Source: Phoronis australis
Lineage: Eukaryota > Phoronida > Phoronidae
Length of the DNA: 64,000 nucleotides
Assembly (NCBI GenBank): GCA_002633005.1
Contig: NMRA01000018.1
Location: 261,204 to 325,203, forward strand
Direction of reading: 5' to 3'
Both the position numbers and the translations under genes were made by a program. How positions within the stretch are numbered: the stretch's first letter is position 1; every line of letters starts with the position of its first letter. Below the pieces are notes generated by a model that saw only the letters and a program-made list of their open reading frames with translations, searched no databases and was not told where the DNA came from. This document shows, one piece after another, positions 1-11,830 of the stretch.

Positions 1-158
1 TCTCCTCCGCCCGCCCCGGCCCTTCCTTCCCTGACTCATTTCCACCTACTGGTTTCCTCGAATCCGCTCATTCGAGTTTGATTTTCGACGAACAAATACA
101 TGTCACAACCACAAACAGATTATGATATAGAAACCTCCACTGTCGTGTTTCGTTTCAG

Positions 159-3100
159 GAATAAATTGGATGATCAGAAAACTGGCGTTGAAGGCGAAAC
201 CGGAATGCACGATAGAACGCAAAGGAGACCACTGGAGAATATCAACAAAAACTGGCTTCTTCACACGAGAGTCAGAGTTTAACATCGGAGAAGAGTTTGA
301 TTCCGAAGACGCGTCCAGCACTAAGACAAAAGTGGGGATTTTTCGTTCTTAGTCAATTAAGAGTGCTAACCCCCTGTACATTAACTAGCATTTGTTTCAA
401 GTCACTTAGGGCCTATCGTGAAATTAGTCTCAACTTGTTTCTTGGCCAGATTAGAAGTGGTGATTTTGTGGCGTGGGAATAATTAGGTGCTTGGAGCCAC
501 TGTTCTGCGTATGACCAGCCAAGTGAAGACAACTTGCTGAGAGCCTGGTTAAAGCAACAACGGGCTGACAGTTCTTATGAAGCCCAGAAATCGCTTCCAA
601 TAAGTACGGAATAAAGGGAAACTAGTTTTATAAGGATACATGTCTAAATCAATGGTTGTTTAGGTTTGACAGAAAGCGGGGTTTATCGGACGGCTTTAAG
701 ATGTATTTGCATGCTTCTATAACCACGCTAATGTATAGCAGTAACTTAACGACACCTTGCGTACGCCTATATTCTTAGTTAAATCCCGTATAATGTTTGA
801 CTCGTAATCTTGCTTACAAACTAAATTGTCAAAATTACTTCCAAACTAATTAAAAAACACAAAAACCCACAGACATTTCTCCCTATTAGTTAGTGTTCAT
901 AAGTTAATTGGCGTAATGTGTGACATTTCCCGGTTTGGCACAAGTGACTTGTCGTCAAGTAGACACCCGGTGATTACTATCTGACATTTATTAATTTGTC
1001 GGATTTGCGATTTTAGTTTTGAAACACTATGTGTGCTTACAGTCAATGCATGGCAAATGATTTGAATGTGAGGGCATATCAAAAGTAAAACGTTTATCTT
1101 AATTAAAAAACTCACAACTTACACAAAACGAAAACGAAATAATAATTTAGAGAGCTGTAACAGTGTTTTTGAGATTTCTTGAACACGTCTTGAACACGTC
1201 TTGGACACGTTTTGGACACGTCTTGGACACGTCTTGAACACGTCTTGGACACGTCTTGGACACGTTTTGGACACGTCTTGGACACGTCTTGAACACTTTG
1301 GTATTGTTATGTTTTGCTATGAATGTACCTTTCCTTTTTACTAATTTCTCTAAAAAGACATGGTCACGTGACCCAATTAAAGACAGATTGGTAAAAAGTC
1401 ATAAGCAAATCTTACGGGCTTTCTACTTTCAGAAAAATACATTTTTACTGGATTGAACTGTATTGTTTTGTAGACATTTGTCGAAACAGACATACTCCTC
1501 GATTAGACTCTCTTGATTAGTTTGTTGACGTTCTCGTGAATATGTACTTTCCTCTTAGTGTGCGAATTATTTCTCTCCTCTAACACCTAATATGATGAAT
1601 TTGAAAAAGGCTGTTACACTCTGTGGTTTCAATCGTTTTCTTGCTACGACAGCAAGTAGTTAGAGATGACCTACAACTGATATGAAGTGGGCCAATTTTG
1701 GATGTTGGTGTGCCCCGTCAGCCCTGCTTGTCGTCACTCGCAGTTTTTTTTACTTTCCCTTGTCCTGAATGATCTGTTTGGAGATGAGAAAAATTCCTTG
1801 TGGTATGGAAACGTTCGAGACATACCTTGTGTGTTTAAATAATCTGATTTCTCAATAATTTGGGTTTTAGGTAGTTAGTAAAAAGTAATGGCTTTTTAAA
1901 TTGTCAAAATCAGGTGCAAATAATTTTACCGACACACTACAGAATACTGCAACGCCTCAAGGTTTCTAGTCGTGGTTTACTCTGCAGTCAAAAACAGTCC
2001 TGAAAAAATCAAACTCGGCTGAGGACAAAACGACCGGTCGTTTGCTTTATCTGTCGAATTATTTGTTGGTTACGAAGCAAAAGTTTCTCTGTTGGGAGCA
2101 CCAGACAGGTATATACACAATGGTCAAACCCTGCACTTGAAGGAACTCCGTATTCACGAGGTGTCAGTTCCTTGATAACTACATGTAACTAGATGATAAA
2201 TCCACCAAGTTTTTAGAAGGTTTCGGAATCAGCAGTAACAAGTTATTTAAGAATTGTGATGCAGATCACACGGGTTTACGTTCATGAAGCTAGCCCAACC
2301 GATTTTAAGGCCAATATTTGCAATGAATAACGACTTCGTTACGACTGAAATGAAAAACTTTAAACATTTTTGCCAATATGAACTAGAAACGGTCGCTAAT
2401 GTTTAGTCTACATTGTGATAGTTATCCGTGCCTCACAGGTTAGTGAAACCTCACCACCGACTGTCGAGGTCCAAAGAATTACTAATTTGAGTAAGACCAT
2501 CAATCATATGATCGATTAATACAATTATCAAGCGTGATCAAAGGCAGCGGAGATATATTTGAGATAGTGCATGGAGGGTTGCTTTTCAAATTATTCAAGA
2601 TTACAACACAAATTGTTATCAAAGCCAGAATGGAATTAATGAGGAAGTTACTGACAGACAAACACGTTATATAGTACGATCTAGTGTTGTCACAACGCAG
2701 GCAATATTGCATGTTGTGTTTTGTAAGATAGAATCAAGGCTCTTTTTTCAGAGTACAGCTGCTTTTGACGGAGAAAAGTTAACCATCAAGTCCAACCCTG
2801 CCGAAGGACAAAAAGGATTTTATGAAATAGCCACGCGCGAAATCACTGAAGATGGGCGCTTAGTGCTGGTAATATTTGAAGGTTATTTTTTGGCTGCAGG
2901 AAACAGCCGTGCAGAGAGTGCAGTAGGCTTACTTATGAATCCCAAGCAATTCAAGGTCGCTGTTTGCTGCATTGAATAGCATAAGTATTTCTACAGGGAG
3001 CACTTACCTTGAACTTACGTGGAAAAAAATATTTGTAGACAAATATTTCTTAAGTGCAAAAGATGCAGTAACCTCGCTAAAATCTACGGAAGGTTTATTT

Positions 3101-3691
3101 GCTACAATTACCTTTGAACTATCTTGGCTGACCATTTGCGATCTTCGTCGGTTCACAAACCATTTGAAATTCTTTAAAAAATGTCAAATACAAATGTCAG
3201 ATGACTGTTTTGTCTAGGAAATTCCCTTCTCAACTTTAGGAAGGTGTCACTGCAACGCTCTAATCACAGGAAAAACAATTTGTTCCGCACCAGTAAAACC
3301 AACGTTGTTAGAAAGATTTGCGCAATCTAGTTAAGGTTTGATTGCACAAAAATAGCATCTGGTTTTGTATAGGTAATGAACCGTCAATCAGTATCAGCAA
3401 ATTCACAATTGCGAAAACATGCGGTAAGAAAAAGGATTACGGTAGGCGTATGCTTTAATTGTTCTGAAAATGTCTGTCGACACCATCTATTGAGAAAAGA
3501 AAATCGACAGTTTAGGAATGCACGTAAGGGAGGGTTCTACGTACATCGGTTTTGTACCTTTTGAAAGTCAATGTCGCTAATTATAGACAAGTCCTGAATT
3601 CTAAACTCGTTCCTGCATATTTCAGACAATGGATGTGGACCCGGAGGGTGAAAGAGTGGTGTGCAAGCGAATTTTCAAGAAGGAAAATTAA
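159..3691 (+). CDS. Fatty-acid-binding protein family (FABP/iLBP) gene, exons 2-4; exon 1 off-window
   Basis: Cytosolic lipid carrier of the intracellular lipid-binding protein family, a ten-strand beta barrel that binds one fatty acid or retinoid. Three exons are visible: 159-331 (173 bp, the exact size of vertebrate FABP exon 2), 2752-2868 (117 bp) and 3626-3691 (ends in TAA). All have AG/GT borders, and the phases (1, 0, 0) match the four-exon FABP gene plan. Exon 2 encodes the MIRKLALKAKP helix-turn region and FNIGEEFDSEDASSTKTK, which is like the family's LGEEFDE..ADDRK..K. Exon 3 encodes STAAFDGEKL..REITEDGRLVL. Exon 4 ends VVCKRIFKKEN, matching the family ending VCTRIYKK. The carboxylate-binding Arg is kept, but the usual Tyr of R-x-Y is Phe. 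Exon 3 is about five codons longer than the usual 34. With an exon 1 of about 24 codons the protein would be about 142 aa. The subtype (FABP, CRABP or other) cannot be fixed. Intron 2 (332-2751) holds an 11-bp minisatellite; I see nothing else in it. Confidence 0.88.
1181..1296. repeat. 11-bp minisatellite with a 55-bp higher-order period
   Basis: Ten full 11-bp units plus a partial one lie in FABP intron 2. Three variants occur: A gaacacgtctt, B ggacacgtctt and C ggacacgtttt. The order is A A C B B A B C B B A(partial), which repeats every five units (55 bp). Every unit keeps the core ACACGT. Confidence 0.93.
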
Positions 3692-4227
3692 CACGTTATC
3701 GAGAACTGTTGGCAAAAGATATGAATGTGCAAAAAAATTGATGTCGAAAACTCGTAAAATGCATCGTCGCCAGAGCAGTGGATTCGAGACGAGCTCGCTT
3801 GCAAATATATGCGTATCTTTCGATCCCGAAGGCACTATTCCAGGAAGCCGTTTCAAGCGTTAGAGAGTAACGCATTGCGCATCATAATTAGTGAAAGATT
3901 GATTGGTCCATTGAAGTGGCCTTTTTGTCGATTCGGACTAGCATAAGAAACAGGGTCGTTTGTTTTAGTCAGGGAAGTGTTAGCTTGAAGAGACAGACAT
4001 AAAAGACCGGTTGTCAATCAATACCAATTCAGACGGCACATTTCAGAAATTACTACCCGCGAAAATGAGAGATGCGTGTTCTGAATCTGATGTCTATTCA
4101 ATTATATTTTTGACGAGCGTGCCGCTGGGAAATTAGGATACTCACCCCTTTATAGAGTCGCAAGATGAAACCCCAGCCTTTTGGAGAGTAAGCAGCACCA
4201 TTGAATGGGAGTCCGTTGTTGTGAGTG

Positions 4228-4277
4228 TTTGTGAAAGAGTAACCCTTTCGTGTCTGTGAAACAGTAACCCTTTCGTT
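4228..4277. repeat. 25-bp tandem duplication
   Basis: Two adjacent copies of a 25-base unit share gtgaaa(g/c)agtaaccctttcgt. No gene context is recognised. Confidence 0.75.
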
Positions 4278-5274
4278 GGAGTTCGTAAGTTTAGTGCAAG
4301 GCTTAAACTCTGCGAAATGTTTATTGAATGCACAATAGAAGACCCTTCTCTAATATTCTGTCGCCAAAATGGACATTGTTTCAATTTCCATCTCATACAT
4401 GAACCCTTACTTGGGGAATTTAATCAGGGAAGACTCCCTTTCCGTAAAAAAATACGACACTGAAAATCTACCCATCCGTGAGGCACGTGCATCCCGTCTA
4501 TTCTGCCTATTTACCCCGGACTTAGAAGAAAAAGGAGGTAGAGTGGTTCAGTGGTGTTATGCGACGCGCATAATAAGAGATCGTTTGTTTTAATAACACC
4601 AGACTGCCCTACTCGAGTCGTATTTGTCGTTTTAAGGTGTATATGTGTGCTAGTAGGTACGTGAGGTTGAGACTTTTGACGGAGAACATGCATGAGGAAT
4701 TATTTAAAAAATGAAAATTATTTAAAACTACGGCTCTGAGAAGAGCTACGGAATCACAGACTTATGTCTCTTTAAAATATATAAGCATTCAAGAGACGAT
4801 GCTAAGTAAATCCTGCGGCGCAAACGTCACTGTTTTTTATCCCTAAACCAATTATCAAATCTATAAAAAGCCACCTATGCTGTGGGAAAATTCAATTATG
4901 AATTAAAAACGATTTTATTAGAGCTATGTGATGAATTTTGAATAATTTGGCTGAATGCACGAAAAACATCACGTCTGATAAATGAAGAGTGTATATTTAC
5001 AAACTTGCAGTTTAAAACAATATATCAATCTTCTTGAAAGTTTTTGCTCAAAACGCTGAAATTTTTCTACGACCTTTTTACGTTTTTCCAGTGCCCACGG
5101 TTAAAGAAAGATTTCAGGGGCATGTTTCATGCAATAGACTTAAACCAGAAATAAATTTTACACTCTACACAACTATTTCCAACATTAAATCTCTCTTCAG
5201 TTACGTTAAAAACGTGCAAATTCCGTGAATATACCCAGAGACAGTTTATATAGACATCGGCTATAAGTAAAGTC

Positions 5275-5422
5275 CAGTGCCGTAGTGGTAAAATTAGAGG
5301 TAAGTAGGCGCCCAAAGCCCACCGTAAGCACTGAACGTAACTTACGGTGCGTAGGCGCTACGTTCAAATGCCAAAAGGTGGTTGTCTGCGCCTACGTGCG
5401 CCGACGCCCCACTACAGCACTG
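5275..5422. mobile_element. Non-autonomous hAT-type MITE with perfect 8-bp TSD
   Basis: A 148-bp element begins CAGTGCCGTAGTGG and ends CCACTACAGCACTG, giving 14-bp terminal inverted repeats with one mismatch. It is flanked on both sides by the identical 8-mer GTAAAGTC (5267-5274 and 5423-5430). An 8-bp duplication with CAGTG...CACTG ends is diagnostic of the hAT superfamily. The interior is itself self-complementary (caccgtaag/cttacggtg and gtaggcgc/gcgcctac), so the whole element can fold. It carries no coding capacity and would need a transposase in trans. Confidence 0.93.
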
Positions 5423-7639
5423 GTAAAGTCCTGACAAAAAGGCGTCTACATGACAAAATAATTTCGTAACTAAAGAGGGACCGTACAATTTTCTCACCAG
5501 AACAGTCACTGTTTCCCTGGGTTTCTCCTGGAGTGTTTTGTTTGAACTGCACGACTAGCCCCAGAGCAATCTAAAAATCCAAACTTGTTTGCACTGCCTG
5601 TTCAATCTGTCCCCTGGTTGTCGAGAACTACCAAATGGAAACCCAATCAGCAGACCGCAAGACAGTCTTTCAGATGCTATTCAAAGTTGCTGTGATTTTA
5701 GTTAATAGTTCACCCGGATTTTTAAAAAATCGAAGAGACATCTCCGGCAATTTCTCTGGCTGAAAGACATTCCGAAGGGCTTATTTTCTCAAAATTCTAT
5801 GCTTAATGAGGCATGAATTGCTTAGCATTGTTCACCATCAGAAAAGATCCAAGCCTAATAAAACCTGCCCAACTCTAACAATAGATCAGCCCTGAGTGCA
5901 AGTCCCATTCGAGCCCAAGGATTTTGATGTTAGGATATACAGCTTTCCTGGAGCTCTGGGGTAAAAATGCATGAATTTCTGTAGAAATTTGAGCAAAATC
6001 TGTAACTATAAAATTTTACTATGTGAAAAACCTGCGGGAACTACAAATTGCAGAAATAATGTGAAGTGAAATATGAAATGAAATGTGAAATCAGTATAAC
6101 TGCTATTTATTCTAGTGTGTTGTAGCAATGAATGTAGAAAGAATCTCATATTTCTTTAATGCACTTTCCTTGTTTTATTTATCTAGTGACATGTTTATGT
6201 AACAAACATATTCAAACCCAATACTTCAAGCACTTGATACTAATCAATAACTTACTTAAAGGTCAACCTCATTAAAACGACATTTCTATGCTAATAATCA
6301 CAAACAGGAATGATTGAAACAAAAACATTACAAACACATCACTACTTCAAGATATACTAAGCCTGTTTTCCGAGGCATGTAAATCAAACTAAGATAAAAC
6401 AGGTTTGATATATTTTCCCACAACAGAAATACTGACTACCAGTTCCACAATACTATAATCATAGAAAACACAGAAGTGTTAAAACCTATCTTTAACCGTA
6501 ACAACAGTAAATTTGGTTACTACAGTATGTTTAGAGCATCGCACTGAGCCCACTAGTTACATAAAATTGCCAAATGTAACCAACTGTTAGGCCTATTGGC
6601 TTGCTTTTGTCAACCTCACCACGAGAATCACCTTTTAATTCAAACAGCTGCGAATAAGGCCCACACACAATGGTGGACACCTATTCTATACAACCTTTTT
6701 GTTGTTTATACTGGGATCTCATGGTGACGCAACATGGAACGAAAAGGCAGCTTCACTCGCGTTTTCTTATTTTACTAAGGCTTTGCTAGGACTATCTGGT
6801 TAGCCCAATACATTTAAAATAACAAAATTCCGTTGACGTTAGGCTTTAATTTCGCCTGACTTTAGACCTGGAACAATTTCTCAGGTGACAAGGGGCAAAA
6901 TCAACACAAATCACCAATGACTATTGAAACATACATGCGCCAAAAAAGCTATACTAGTGTCAAGTGATGATTATTATAAGAAAATTTTCACTCACAGACA
7001 AAACAATACAAATAAAGACTTTTAACTGCTTATAGGCTTGGGATAAATTCCAAACATCCTAGTGAGTGCAAACGCTGGAGGTGATAAATCATTTAATACC
7101 CAGATTCAGCACTAACTGACACCAGCAAACATGAGGTCAAAATACATCAACAACAAGAAGGGAGTATTCTTTTAATTATCCAAGTCACTACTTACATTGA
7201 AACTATAACCCAAGTCAGGTGCAAATAAACTAACAATATGATACACCCTACAATATCCTGTTGTTGTATTTCCACATAGAATCTCTTTGTCTTATACACA
7301 TCTCCTCAGTTTCATCAATATTCATATTAGCTGACATATTGCACAATCCACTGTCACTTGTAAGGGTCAGTCACTGGCTACACTTCCCCACAGGCTGCAA
7401 AAACAAAGTTAACATGTTAAAACAACAGTTTCCACTGAAACAGAAACAATGATAGCCAAGATGACAAGGTTATTTACTACTAACCATGCCAGTTTGTTTA
7501 ACAGACCCACAGACAGGGGTCTTACACCAAACAATGGCTTGTTCAAGAGAGGGTAGTAACAGACATGCACCAGTGCTCTCAATGAGAGGCAAGCATACTG
7601 CCATTGCCGACAGCTGAGTGTAATTTTTCCTGAACAACT

Positions 7640-8520
7640 GGATAAATTCTGGCAAATTTCATGAAGATCCTATATCAAACTTGATAGATACTGAGGTAAA
7701 TTTGTCAAATTTTAAAACAACGAATAATAATGTTACAGATAAAAAGTCGAATTAAAAAAACGATACAAAATATCAAAATAATCACTAAGGGGTGCCTGAT
7801 ACCAAGGAGCTGTTTCAAAATTGTTGCGTGACACCTGTCCTACAAACACATCTGTAAAGATCCATTGAGGGAGTTGGCAAATGTAAAATTAACAACACAT
7901 TAAAAGCTAAAATAGCCACAAGGTGGTGCTGCAACAGCGGCGGCGGCGGCAGCAGGAGCAGCAGCAGTATCCCAATGTGTTGCTCTCACATGTCGTCATC
8001 TTTAAAGGAACACACCTGCCAAATATCACATAGATCCTGCAAGGGGCTTAGAGGATAAAACAGCAGACGCCGGATATATGCGAGACCGACGAAACCAAGA
8101 CAGACAGACAACGGACAAAGATGACGGTTATGTGGACAAAAATAAAACTACTGCGGGTGGATTGTGGTACTTTCAAAGTCAGTTATCCTCTCTTTAATAG
8201 GAATGTAGCCCTCAAATTTCATGGAAACCATGCAAACCGTTTGACAGATGGAGTGGCAGATACAAAAACCAGACACATAATCAAATAAATTGTCACAAGA
8301 CAACACAGAGCATAACCACCAATCCTGAATTGGTCAGGTGACATCCTCTTCTGGATACAAATGTACGAGATGAGTTTGTTAAGATCCATATGGGGGGGAC
8401 TTTAGTGTCATAAAAGCAAACACTTAAATTGCCACCAGCTGGCAAAGTTGGGTTCAAACTCCTCACCCTGTCAAATTTAATAGAGACCCCTGGATAGAGA
8501 TAATAGCAGTACACACCCAC
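7640..8520. repeat. Degenerate interspersed repeat with a recurring 'aaatttcat..agatcc' phrase
   Basis: Variants of (c)aaatttcatgaagatcc recur near 7655, 7840, 8020, 8210, 8370 and 8465, mostly 100-190 bases apart. Between them, near 8095-8120, is a cagacagacagac tract. This looks like an old, diverged multi-copy repeat rather than a gene. The family is unknown. Confidence 0.35.
7929..7967. repeat. CGG/CAG trinucleotide-rich patch
   Basis: A short run of CAG, CGG and AGG triplets. It has no convincing reading-frame context. Confidence 0.7.
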
Positions 8521-11022
8521 AGTTATGTATATATGGGTGCACTAAAATTATGCTAATTTTTACAACTTCATCCTAAAAATGATGAATGTGAACCAAATGT
8601 ACACACAAGGATATGGTATCTTTTCCCTTCAATAATTTATTTCAGTAACTAGGTGACTTACTAAATACTGACCCCATTCTTGGCATGCAGATGGTAAGAC
8701 AAGACCATATACAAGTTTTAATAAGGAACCATTTTTAGCCATTACAATAGAATACACAGAGTATCTTTCATAGATGTTATTTTTAGATATTCTTTCCTTT
8801 GCGAATACCCTAGTAAAGAACATAGAAATCAATGAATCTCATCACTTGAAACCTGTCACTTGAAAGAAGAACAATTCATAAATCAAAGCCCTGAATATAA
8901 TTATTTTGTGTTTTCCAATCAATTGGTACAGAACAAGAAATTAAAAAATTGTACAGAAAATTCTACACAAAATCCTGTATATTTAGAAAAAAATCATTGA
9001 TAGTGAATTAGAAACAAGAATCTGGTTTCCTTTCAGATTTCATTTTTGACCTAGATGAACATGTGGAAAGTACATCTTTTAATCCCTCTCCACACAATAG
9101 ACACGCTATATGATACTGTAAAATCCCAGGGTCAATGCTAATAAAATAAGCATCTCATTACCTCCCTTACTAATTCCTAACACTAAGAAGCTCAATCCAA
9201 CTCTAAAGGTCCAGCTATTCACTCCTTTCTTGTGGAAAGGTCGCTCAGTGCGTATGATGTCATAAGCAGTCTATTGGCAATGTGCCATCAGGGGAATCTC
9301 GCAGTGCTTACATTGTTTTGATATCTGCATTACCGTCAGTAGTTATTACGAAATTTCTCAAAATTTATTCCCAGCACACAGAAACAGAAAGGTTGATTAA
9401 AAACACCAAAAGCTTATCATTTATCCAGATTTTTGCTCAAGTTTGAGTTGCATGTTAAGTTACCACAAAACTACAACAGTTCCAGGCTGACCAAGTCATG
9501 ATTCGCCACACACTGCTACTGCTCAATTGTCTCAAATCCAAAAAAAATCTGTGTACACCTCCCACAGACTGGTAGCGCATAAACCTCCAAAGTATTATCT
9601 ACCCTGGATCAAATTTTAAAAATTGGCCTTGACAGTGGCGATTTGCTGATAAAATTTCCAAAACTAACTGCAAAACTTGCAATTCAAGGTAGCTATTTTT
9701 CTATCATGGCAGACAAGTTTTGCTTCAACTTTATTTTCAAATGTATTCAGCACTGTCATCATCAAAGGTAATCATCTCCTGACAAATGCCAGAAACACAG
9801 GCTGTGTCATTTAAGTTATGTGCAGACATAACTAGTTTTCAGCAGTAACACAACTGAAAGATTTTTTGTGTATTGGTACAAATATTTTTAAAGCATTATT
9901 CGCTGATTTTAATGAAAGACTTTCGCGCACTTGATTTTCGGAATTGCTTGAGAGCGTCAGTAAAAGAAACCTAGATGTACGCTAAGGTTGCCTGCCATGA
10001 TATCACAAACTAGCTTCACTGATTTTAAGAGTTTGATGTTTCTTCTGAAATTTTTGTTGCCAAGTTACCACTCAAAGGCAATTTGATGTGATCAAGTGAT
10101 ATTCAATGATTTGTTTGGGAGGAACAGACAAAATTCAAGGGCCTGTAGATGCTATCATATACATTACTACAAATACAAAGACAAGGTTGTGCAACAAATT
10201 TCCTGTCAAATCCAACTCTCGTTTTTTAACAGAATGTAAAGCCACTAGAAATATTTTTCTCAAACATAAAACCACGTAAACACATACAATGAAGATTATT
10301 TTTTTTGCCTCTATTGTAGCCGTTCACAACTGACTTCACAGCACATCATAACAAGCAGTCGCGTTTGTAGTCATCACTATTGCAGAAATTCGTTACGTAT
10401 CGAGAAAGCACAGGTTACATGTGACTTTGTTCACGTTTGAAAGCCTATCAACCTCTTCTTTAGTTAAGCTCAAGACAGGTTGATTGTACCTAAAGTTTCA
10501 AGTTGACGCATACGTTATCTTGAGCTCAAGGGTACTTTCAGTTCAAGCTCAACAATCAGAAAGTGGACCAGAGAATTATGGATTATTTTAAAAAGCAAGA
10601 TTTGAGACATAAAAGGAACAGGAGATGCAATCGAGATGATTACCAGGCCAACACTGAGAATCTAGTGCCTCAAATTTTTTGACAGGATCGTCTGAAAGTT
10701 CCATGTATCAAAAAATAAGGTTTGCATGGGAAATTCGTTGCACAAGCTTTGTCTTAACCTTTATAGTTATATGATAACATTACACAGAAAGTGACGAATA
10801 TTGTACTGAATGAATGTGGCTACACGCGTGGTGGGTGATGCCTCAAGTTTAAGTTACTGTGAATAACAACAGTATAAGCCAATTCAGACACGGTAAGTCA
10901 TTTACGTCCCAAAACACACACAATGCCCAACACTTGTACCATAAGTACGATTCTCCTGGCTCACCTCAATGCATTATTGACTACAGAAACATACATAAAG
11001 TTACTAATTGCTAAGGCTTGGA

Positions 11023-11092
11023 GAATAATGCTTAATAATAATGCTTAATAATAATGCTTAATAATAATGCTTAATAATAATGCTTAATAAAA
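11023..11092. repeat. 13-bp tandem repeat (ATAATAATGCTTA)n
   Basis: About five near-identical 13-bp units end in a short A run. They lie about 0.75 kb beyond the TRAPPC11 stop codon, so the array may be within its 3' UTR or just past it. Confidence 0.9.
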
Positions 11093-11830
11093 AAAGCAAA
11101 GATGGTGCTGGTCTTTACCCCAACTCATTTTGAAACCTGAGATCACCAACTAAAAAAAAACACGCCGCCCGCATCAATTTCAGTCAACTTCTGCGCTTAT
11201 ATAGAGAAGTTGCACAAAGGCAAGGGTAACTAGTCAAACGATTAGTAAAAAACAAATCTGCATCATATTTACTCATCTCAGATAAAATCTCTTTTTTGAA
11301 AAAGTAAGCAACCAAAAATATCGTACCACTGACTCAATTTTCAAAAAAAGACCAGAACCAACTATGTTTTTTCACCTAACTAATGATTTTTGTTTTTACA
11401 GAAAATAACACAGAAAATCTTTCAAGAATTGTGATAAAACTCTGAATAGTCATTACAAGTGTTTACATCTAGACAACTCCCTTAGGTATCACATGACTAG
11501 GTAGAAACAAGTGATCTGATCACATGATCTATCAACACCACTATGACAACAACATTAGCTGAAAGAGTTCCAAACTTTTTAAGTGGCATTAAACCCGTTT
11601 CCTGTAAAATTATTTAGATTTAAACCACTTGCCACTCCAAAATTGGTAAAAAATTTTTAGTTAGTGAAAACAGGTGTGGTTTCATGGCTTCAGAAGAACA
11701 GACAGTTCATTACTTCTTGATACCACACTCATAAAACTACAGGTCATGACACGGCCTGACATCTTTGGGACAAAAAATCTGAGTTAAAGTTGAATTCAAT
11801 TTTCAAAGTGAATATAGGAACATATCATTA

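Larger units (their letters stand above)
3692..11830. other. Gene-poor interval between the convergent FABP and TRAPPC11 genes
   Basis: I found no exon with convincing family similarity on either strand. The left part must contain the FABP 3' UTR and the right part the TRAPPC11 3' UTR. No well-placed poly(A) signal (AATAAA, or TTTATT for the minus gene) could be assigned close to either stop, so the UTR lengths are unknown. The interval holds the hAT MITE at 5275, degenerate repeats around 7.6-8.5 kb, a CGG/CAG-rich patch near 7.93 kb and a 13-bp array near 11.05 kb. Elsewhere it is AT-rich sequence in which I see nothing specific. Confidence 0.6.

Noticed and set aside
100-160. ATG at 100 as the FABP start
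   Set aside because: Its frame does not give the family's N-terminal strand, and a clear acceptor (tttcag) at 158 shows that exon 2 begins at 159 in another frame.
1256-1456. Plus-strand frame beginning in the 11-bp repeat
   Set aside because: It is driven by the minisatellite and lies in an FABP intron.
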